A stretch of 64,000 bases of DNA from Acanthaster planci (Eukaryota; Echinodermata; Asteroidea; Valvatida; Acanthasteridae). Position 1 is the stretch's first letter. Every line of letters starts with the position of its first letter. Position numbers and translations under genes: made by a program. The notes under the pieces are model-generated. The model had not been told where the DNA came from, did not search any database, and worked only from the letters and a program-made list of their open reading frames with translations. The stretch covers positions 172,669 to 236,668 of the forward strand of contig NW_019091423.1 of assembly GCF_001949145.1 (NCBI RefSeq). The letters are read 5' to 3'. This document shows positions 24,201 to 33,200 of the stretch, in pieces.

Positions 24201-27200
24201 TAGCCTTTTGTTTGTTTTTCATGGCAGGGGCACATCTATTTGACAACCTGTGGGAGGGAAAACAGGTGAATAAACCACAAAAGGTTTTAATAGTTTTTCC
24301 TTTAGGGGTGGTCTTTGTTGAAAATAGTTCTCAAGCATGGGAGTGCGTGTTTAGTCTAGAAGACCTGACTACAAGCTGTTAAACAGAAAAAGCAAGGCCC
24401 TTTGTTGAACTACATGTATGTGCTCGTATGTACAAACTTGTACCACTACATGTGCTCAATCCTTTCAATGATGGGCAGTACACTCAATTGCAGTACGTTG
24501 GTCTGTACTAAATTGTTTGACAGTTTTGGTACATATTATTTTATTTGTCTGTTAGTCCCTTTTTCATGATTGCAAATTGACTGATTTATTAGTTTGTTTT
24601 GAGTTTTCAGCGTTTCAATTTATCTGGCAGCACCAAGGAAACCAGCTAGACATTACATTATTTTTCAATCACGCAGGCGTGCTACTTTTGTATATTATGT
24701 GCTGTCTTTTTTATGATAGCTGTTAAATGGTTTTAAACATTTGCTCGTGTGCATTTTGAATGTTGATTATTTACCTGCAAAGTTAAAAAAATGCAAAACG
24801 ACAAACAGCTGTGCGCACATTTGCAGCAAAAGTGCATGGTTTGAACCCCAATATGTGTTAAACGCTTCTCTCCCATTGTTTGGTAATGGAGAGTTCTTCT
24901 AATCCATGCATGAAGGGTTTACAAAATGCTACATATATTTTTAAACATATACATGCATGTAGTCTTTGACAATGCATCCTTGTGTCTCAATTATTTTAAA
25001 TTTTTGTTTCCTGTTGCAAATGGTATTCTGGTGCCGTGCTAGTTTTCTTGCTGACAAGTACCTGTATTTCAATATTTATGAGCAAAACTGAGAATTTATT
25101 CAGGGAAAAAACCTCAATGTTACATCGATTTGTACACAAAGCTCAGACTGGAATTTCTAAGTGTTTGCTAGCCTGAATTTTCTCTTCTTTGGGATTCCTT
25201 CGTGTGCAAGTGCACAGAAAAAAACAAACGAGTAAACTTGTCTCAGCAATGGTGTCAATTCTGTGTTCACAATGTATAACATGAACAGTGCCTTCTCTGA
25301 ATGACATCACAGCAATAATGCTCTCAAGCATGTCAAGAGGCCAGGAAAAGCGTGCATGATTTCCCTTTTTCTACAAGTACCCTTACATTTAATCTTAAAC
25401 AGATTTCAGACAGTTTTGAAACTCTGAGAAGAATGGCACTGCACTACAAGTAAGTCTGAGAAAATTCATTGCTTAGACCCTAGACTTGGTCTTATAGGCT
25501 TCATAGTGAAGATGTCAAAATCGGGAGAGGAGAAATACACCAAATTGGAACAAACCCCGCAGAAAGCCCAAACCAAACCAAGCCCTACCAATGACACTGA
25601 TAGAACTTTCCGTACACGTACTGGCAGGCTAAGTTTCTGTACGCCTTAAATCTTGAAGGATCAAAGTGGCTAGACTGTTGGACGTGCCAAGTGCTACAAA
25701 AACCAGGCAGCTATGATGCAATTTGCTACGTACCTTTACGTTGCAACCAAGTGGAGAAAAAATGCAATTGATCTTCCTCTTAGCACAGTCTCCAGTTTCA
25801 GGATGTAAATGTTTTTCCATCTGTGAAATAAGGGAACGTTCTTTAATCCTGATGAAATTCTTCGCCCATGCTCGTGTCTGGGGCCCAGTTTGCTTGAGCA
25901 CTGTAGCCGAATTTATTCTACTTTACGATACCTCCATCCATCTCATGGAAACCATGCATAAGTAACAAACAATAAGCAGANNNNNNNNNNNNNNNNNNNN
26001 NNNNNNNNNNNNNNNNNNNNNNNNNNNNNNNNNNNNNNNNNNNNNNNNNNNNNNNNNNNNNNNNNNNNNNNNNNNNNNNNNNNNNNNNNNNNNNNNNNNN
26101 NNNNNNNNNNNNNNNNNNNNNNNNNNNNNNNNNNNNNNNNNNNNNNNNNNNNNNNNNNNNNNNNNNNNNNNNNNNNNNNNNNNNNNNNNNNNNNNNNNNN
26201 NNNNNNNNNNNNNNNNNNNNNNNNNNNNNNNNNNNNNNNNNNNNNNNNNNNNNNNNNNNNNNNNNNNNNNNNNNNNNNNNNNNNNNNNNNNNNNNNNNNN
26301 NNNNNNNNNNNNNNNNNNNNNNNNNNNNNNNNNNNNNNNNNNNNNNNNNNNNNNNNNNNNNNNNNNNNNNNNNNNNNNNNNNNNNNNNNNNNNNNNNNNN
26401 NNNNNNNNNNNNNNNNNNNNNNNNNNNNNNNNNNNNNNNNNNNNNNNNNNNNNNNNNNNNNNNNNNNNNNNNNNNNNNNNNNNNNNNNNNNNNNNNNNNN
26501 NNNNNNNNNNNNNNNNNNNNNNNNNNNNNNNNNNNNNNNNNNNNNNNNNNNNNNNNNNNNNNNNNNNNNNNNNNNNNNNNNNNNNNNNNNNNNNNNNNNN
26601 NNNNNNNNNNNNNNNNNNNNNNNNNNNNNNNNNNNNNNNNNNNNNNNNNNNNNNNNNNNNNNNNNNNNNNNNNNNNNNNNNNNNNNNNNNNNNNNNNNNN
26701 NNNNNNNNNNNNNNNNNNNNNNNNNNNNNNNNNNNNNNNNNNNNNNNNNNNNNNNNNNNNNNNNNNNNNNNNNNNNNNNNNNNNNNNNNNNNNNNNNNNN
26801 NNNNNNNNNNNNNNNNNNNNNNNNNNNNNNNNNNNNNNNNNNNNNNNNNNNNNNNNNNNNNNNNNNNNNNNNNNNTTCACTTTGGAGGTGTGTGAAGTTG
26901 TGTGGTATTTGCAATGTGCTGTATGTGGTTTTGTGATGTTTACTTTGGAGGTGTGTGAAGTTGTGTGGTATTTGTGGCACGTCCTTGAAAGGAGACAACT
27001 CACTGCCAATACTCTGTACTGTTTGAACAAGTGACGTTATGCTGCAAGCTCAATTGATGTCACCTGACCTGAGAAGTCACTGGTGCCATAAGTGACAGCA
27101 CTTAATTTGGTATAACAATATTAAACTCTGGTTAGGTTTGGTACATCCTTAGATGGCAGCAGGTGTATGCTGCTGGTGCTGGGGTGAGCCTCGATATCTA

Positions 27201-30200
27201 CAACTCTAAGCAGGTGAGTAGTACAAGCAACTGTCTTCATGCAGCTTATGTTGCTCTCTTTGAACTTTAAACATATGTAACTTTGAAAGTACAATTTACT
27301 GCATCCCAATATACACCTACATTGTAATTAGCATTTTTTCCTGACTGTTAATCAATCCTGTATTTCATAATCTCATCATTCCCAAATGGATGCCACCTGC
27401 TTTTCCCTTTTCAGGCCTTGGCAACATAGGCACAGGAAATTAATTTGGATTCGTCATCAGTGCAAGAAAGCATACCCACACTGACGTCCTCCAGAGTGGC
27501 CTGCCAAGTTTTGATCGGCTCCAACCATGTTTAACAAAGCACAGTGTCGTCACGAAGCTTTAAAATCTGGCCACAGAGTTTGAACATTTTGGGTGCGTCA
27601 CTTCCATTCTGAAATGTTTCATCTGAAACAGCATTACAATTGCTTGAAGTTTTTTGTTACAAAACCCAAATCTACATGTACCCGGTATCTCTAAAGATGC
27701 ACAGCAAACTGCTACACCCATGCCTCCACAAAGGCTTCCAAGATTTCAGCTTGCTATCAGCTCCCCTGCAGCCATTAAGTTTAAAATTTATAACTTGGGC
27801 AATGGTCCTTCTCATGGTGGTTGTGATTGGGAGGAGGACAAGATGGGGAGGGTGGGGCAGGAGGGGGTACAGTAAGGGGGGAAGGACATGAAGCATTTAC
27901 CTGTGATCTTGCCACGCGTTTGCCACAGCCGCAAGTTACTGGTGCATCGGGACATTCTGTAGTATGTTTCTGTTTACCAAAATGAACAGTCAAAATTATA
28001 TGCTTTTTTGTCCTCAATACTTAACGCCCCAAACTACATGTACATGTATATACAGATGTCTAACACAAGTGGTACATGTAAATATGAATGGTGCTTGAAA
28101 GCTGAACATGCAGTACATGCAGTGCCAGCAGCAGCGAAGGCCAGTTGTGAGGCCATTAACCTTAACCCCCCTAGGGACCATTGAAATCCTGCCCAACCTT
28201 GTTGGGATCAGCATGGTTAGGGTTAATAGGCCCCATCCCATTATGGGCCCTGTAAAAAAGTGGGGCGGGGCACCAGCCCCCCTGGCCTTCCCACTTCCAC
28301 CGCCAGTGCGTATTTCTCCTTTGAAAGTAAAACACATATCATGCAATATGAACTATTTTTCAAATTATGTCACACTATTAAATTCAGCAGGAACTCAATG
28401 CGGAAACAAGGGAATTTTTCCAGGCTCCTCCACATGAATAATACCCACTGTACAATGCCGTTGGACCAGTGCCATTTTCAGAATTGTCACGTCACAGTTG
28501 AGTGTGGTCCAAACCTAGGTAGAAATTTCTAGCAATGATAACAACGATTATAAAATGTGAGGGACGGACAGACACTTCATTTAAAAAGTTAAGTTTTGAA
28601 ATACGGGAAGAGTCACTTCGGGGCAACATTTCCAATATTGTCCGTCCCTCACATGTTAGAATCATCTTTTTTTTCTCAAGGCACATACTAAATAAACAGG
28701 ATTTAAAATATATCCTATCTGTTGGTATTGATGATCATCAATCACTACTTGCATACAAAATTATTCGCATCTTGGCTTTTATTGTATGAAGTTATACCTC
28801 TTAATTATCGTGCGGGACAGACATGTCCGTCCCTCATGATAATTAAAATGATAATTCTCAGGCCACAAGCAATGTATTACATATGCCAACTTTGCAGGGT
28901 TTAATGATGCTGATAAACCAAACATTAATATGGGTAAGTCCAACTTTCTCCTTCTTCTATACCAATTATCTGGAGATCATCTACATGTACATACTTGACA
29001 AAAAAGCAGTAATTTGTTAATAAACAGTGTACAGCATGGCACTATACTCTTCAACCCATTTTCCAAGACCACCATTTTCCAAGACCGCCTTCTGTCCAGC
29101 CCCAGAAATTGATATTTTCTCTGTCACAATTAATACATTCTAACCTATATGTACCCCCCACCTGGCCAGGATTTATTTCCTCTTGAGGGGGCGGGGATGA
29201 GGTATCTTATAGGTGAGAGAGGGTCCATTCAGGGGTAGGTACTTATAAAAATAATTTTAATTAGGGCATAAGAATGATGCCAGGTCTATTTTTGAAGCAG
29301 GGGTGTCAAAGGGATTCTACTTGGAACAGAGTACATGTATGTACAACATGAATGAGGCAGAATCAACCATTCTGCATTAACCTCCTTCTATCAAAATCGT
29401 ATGCTCTTGCATGGTGGCAATACTGTATGTTGACTTCTTAATAGTCTCATTCACAGAGAAGTGTGCTTTATTGTACACTGAGAGTAAAACCCAGTCAATA
29501 AAAAGCAATGACCAGTGCACAACGGCAGTCTAAGTATACGGAAAATCACCACCTAGAAATCAGAAACAGGGAAAAGCTACGGAAACAAAAAGCATTAGCA
29601 AAACATTGGGAAGCATGTACCAAATCTTCAATTTGTAAACTTTCAGAGTGATGGATGTGCGGTCCAATTCAAGTCACGATACACGTTTGCATTACTGTGT
29701 GAATATATCCAAGAGAATTGACCATAACCTGGAACTATTGTGAGTCCCATCATGGCCAGGGAGTGGTGGATGCCATTGGCGGTACTGCGAAAAGTTCAGT
29801 ATTCAGAGATGTTATGGCCCCAAAAATTGTCTTAACATCAGCTTCTGAATTTGCCTCATATGCAGATGAGATACTCAAAACACAAGTACTGTATCTTAAT
29901 CTGTCCGAATCTCTGACATCAGCAACTGCAGTACCTGCGACTCTGCAAGTTCACCGAGTTGTACATAAGTGCATTGGTTGTCAAAAATGGCAGCTGCTGT
30001 TCTACATAAATTCATCTTTGACTCTGCCTGATGAATATGATGAACGTATGCAGTCTTTGGAATACAACACAGCATTTCACAGGCCATCCGTGGCATCTAC
30101 TACGTGTACCTCCAAGCCTCATGCTGTTGAAAAGGCCGAGAGCTTGTTAGATACAGCCTTAAAGCTCAGTCACTGGTTTGCTGTTTACTTCAGTCTGTTT

Positions 30201-33200
30201 CATTACTGGTTTATTGGTATTCTCTTGGAAACTGGAAATAGTGACCGTAGTCATGAAGTGAAGCTTGAATTCTTAGAGCAGGCAAATCCCATGCAAAATG
30301 TCTTCAAACTCAAGGACACATGCTGGACAGACAAAAAAGAGATCATCTTCAACTTCAGCAAGAACTCCCATCTCATTTTCTCAGTCTTCAGTCCAAACAG
30401 TGTCCAAGTCTGACTTTGAAGACATTCAGCTCTTGTTTAAGGAGAGAGTTTTGTAGAAAGTACAAGCTAAATATCCACTTTGTCTCACTGCTACCATCCT
30501 TGGTAGGACAGGGTGCCATTATTGTTAAATGGAAAGTTCAAAAATCAAGCTTTGCTGATGGTTAAGTGTAATGTCCATCCCTCAAACTGACAATGTCCGT
30601 CCCTCACATTTATTTTAATGGCTCAAAATTAGAATTAGATTACTGTAGCTCAATTTATAACTCACTAACTGCTTTTTTATTAATTAGGATTTAGTTATTT
30701 TGGGTAAAATACTTCCTAAAGCTTTGTTTTTCAAAAAGAGTCACATTTACGTCCGTCCCTCACACTTAATTCAACCCAAATGTGAGCTTTCCAGTAAGTG
30801 CCAGTGATTTAAAATCTTGTCAGTTGAGGAGTTTGAAACTTGGAAACATTCTCACCTTTGGTTAATATAAATCAAAACATGTGGACTTAGGTGAAGGTGG
30901 CCCTGAAATCTTCTTTAACAAATACAAACAAAACAACTATGATATGTGGCCAACTTGCACAGGTGTCGGGGCAAAACACACACATATTTTACTGAGAATA
31001 GGCATTCAAGAAATCTTAAGCAGAGCAATTAATGCATTGATGTCCATCCCTCACGTGAGGGACGGATTTGGATCACGTTCCATTTTTATAAAAATGAGGA
31101 AATGACAACATGTTGTGTTTTCAGTCAACACGCGATGCTTACATGTACATGTATTTCTGCATATTCCCTACAGCACTTGCGGCAATTTATGCATGCACAT
31201 CTGGTTTCAATCTGGTTTTAATTTGAGACAGTACATTATACTGTACATGTTGAGTTCGAAACACATGCATATGAACACACCATACAAGGAGCCACTAGGC
31301 TGACGAGTTCCTGTACATTCCCTTCCCGGTTTCCCTACCACAAGCACACTCAAGCATCACAAAGGCAATTAACATCAAAATAAAATTAACCAAACACCTG
31401 ACGAGAGTTTGACCAATTACCTGTATCAACCTCAATACCTACAAATACATGTAGATTCAAATATACGTCCACATTTACTAAAAGCACATTAAAAATAACA
31501 TATACCAACTGCACATCTTACAACAAATAAAGTTACTTCTTGTAAATGTACCAGATTTCTCTTTTATGTTACCTTTGCCTCTTTATAGGGCAGCTGCTTT
31601 TTACAATATCTGCATTCAATCACTCTCATGGGGCATTCCTTCTCCAAATGGTGGGCTAAGTCTGCTCTTCTTAAAGTTTTACCGCATCCGGACTTCAAGC
31701 ACTTGATTCTTTCAACCGGACATGAAGTTTCATGGTCCTGAAAATGGAACACATAACTACTGAAGCATATGTATATGTGCAAACATGTAAAATCCGACAG
31801 ATGCACTAGGGTAGGAGTAACATTGATGCAGCAATCTCATGAAGATTAAAAAAAAATTAACATCAGAAAGATTTGTCTGTGAAAACTAGCTTTTGACAAA
31901 ATCTTTCAGTTTACAACTGAAGTCAGCAGAAGGAAAGCAATTCAGGGAACTTTTTCAAATGAAATTCCCAGGATTATTTACAGGTATGGCCTGTAAACAA
32001 AGTCCATTGAATTACTATGCCATGAGGAAAAAGAAAATCCTACCTGACTGTATTCTTGGAGTTTACCGGTCCAGGTACAACCTTCATTAATGCATTTCAC
32101 TGGAGCATTTTTAATCTCTTTTCGGGCAACAAAATCTGGGTATATCTGTAAGGACAATCCAATAGATCTCTTCAACAATCACTGAGAAAAACCATTAAAA
32201 TATGGCCACGTTTAATGCTTTGGTATTGTAAAATATGCACATATTTTTACTTAATCACTTTTAACCCTAACAGTCCTGAATCCTCCAATTTCAACATGAT
32301 CCCCCACACACCCTAGGGAGTTAGGGTTAATGTGTTTATGTGATTAATACCTCCGCCCTAAGGTACATGAACATGTTATTGTGATGTGTCTTTTACTGAT
32401 AGTAGTGATTTCTAGACTCTGGGAAAAACATTCCTGAAACATAACATTTTCTTGTATGAACAACCTCTGTGGTAATGTCGCATAAAATAATCAGACATCA
32501 AACTGCAAAATTTGGAAAATTCCCAAATTTTCCTGATACGTTTTGAAAAACATATATATTGCATGTTCAAAATTCCTGGAAATCCAGTAGCCCTAATGGT
32601 TTATATATATGCATGCTACTTGCAGACCGAATGCTCTGGATTACAGGTACATGGATATTTAACACACTTTCATATGTTAATGTTGCTTTAGCCTGTGAGG
32701 AATGAACAGGTCTGTGATGTGTTTGTGGATGTAGTGAGTCACCTGCCTGTCTGGAAGCCTCCTTCTTCAGACATTTACTAAACAGTCTGGATGACGCATT
32801 TCCATGCACATACTGCACACATGGAATGCCTTGGTCGTTCATGGAGAATTCATTCGTGTACAGGTTTCTTTACATCACCACCACAGTTGTAACATGTTTG
32901 GGTACATGAGGTGCATTGGACATGTACTGTACATTTCATCAAATGAAGTGAGACTGGAAATTTTCAAAGATAAGTCGGACCAATCTATGACATGGAGCTG
33001 CTGCCAACATCTACATGTAGCTCAAGTATAACAAGGCTACTGACGATAACTTGAGTGCACCAGAAATTTCTTTCAAAAGATTTTAACTAAATTTGTTTCC
33101 CACATATACATGTACATGTAGATAACCAACAACCCCCAAAATCCCTCATACTCTCAAAGTACACACATGTGTCACATGTTCCCCCGAATAACATGCACAT

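Noticed and set aside
25918-27030. Long minus-strand open frames of 351-370 codons
   Set aside because: They are open only because they cross an 895-bp N run; the real coding part nearby is TRAF exon 6 at 25734-25820.
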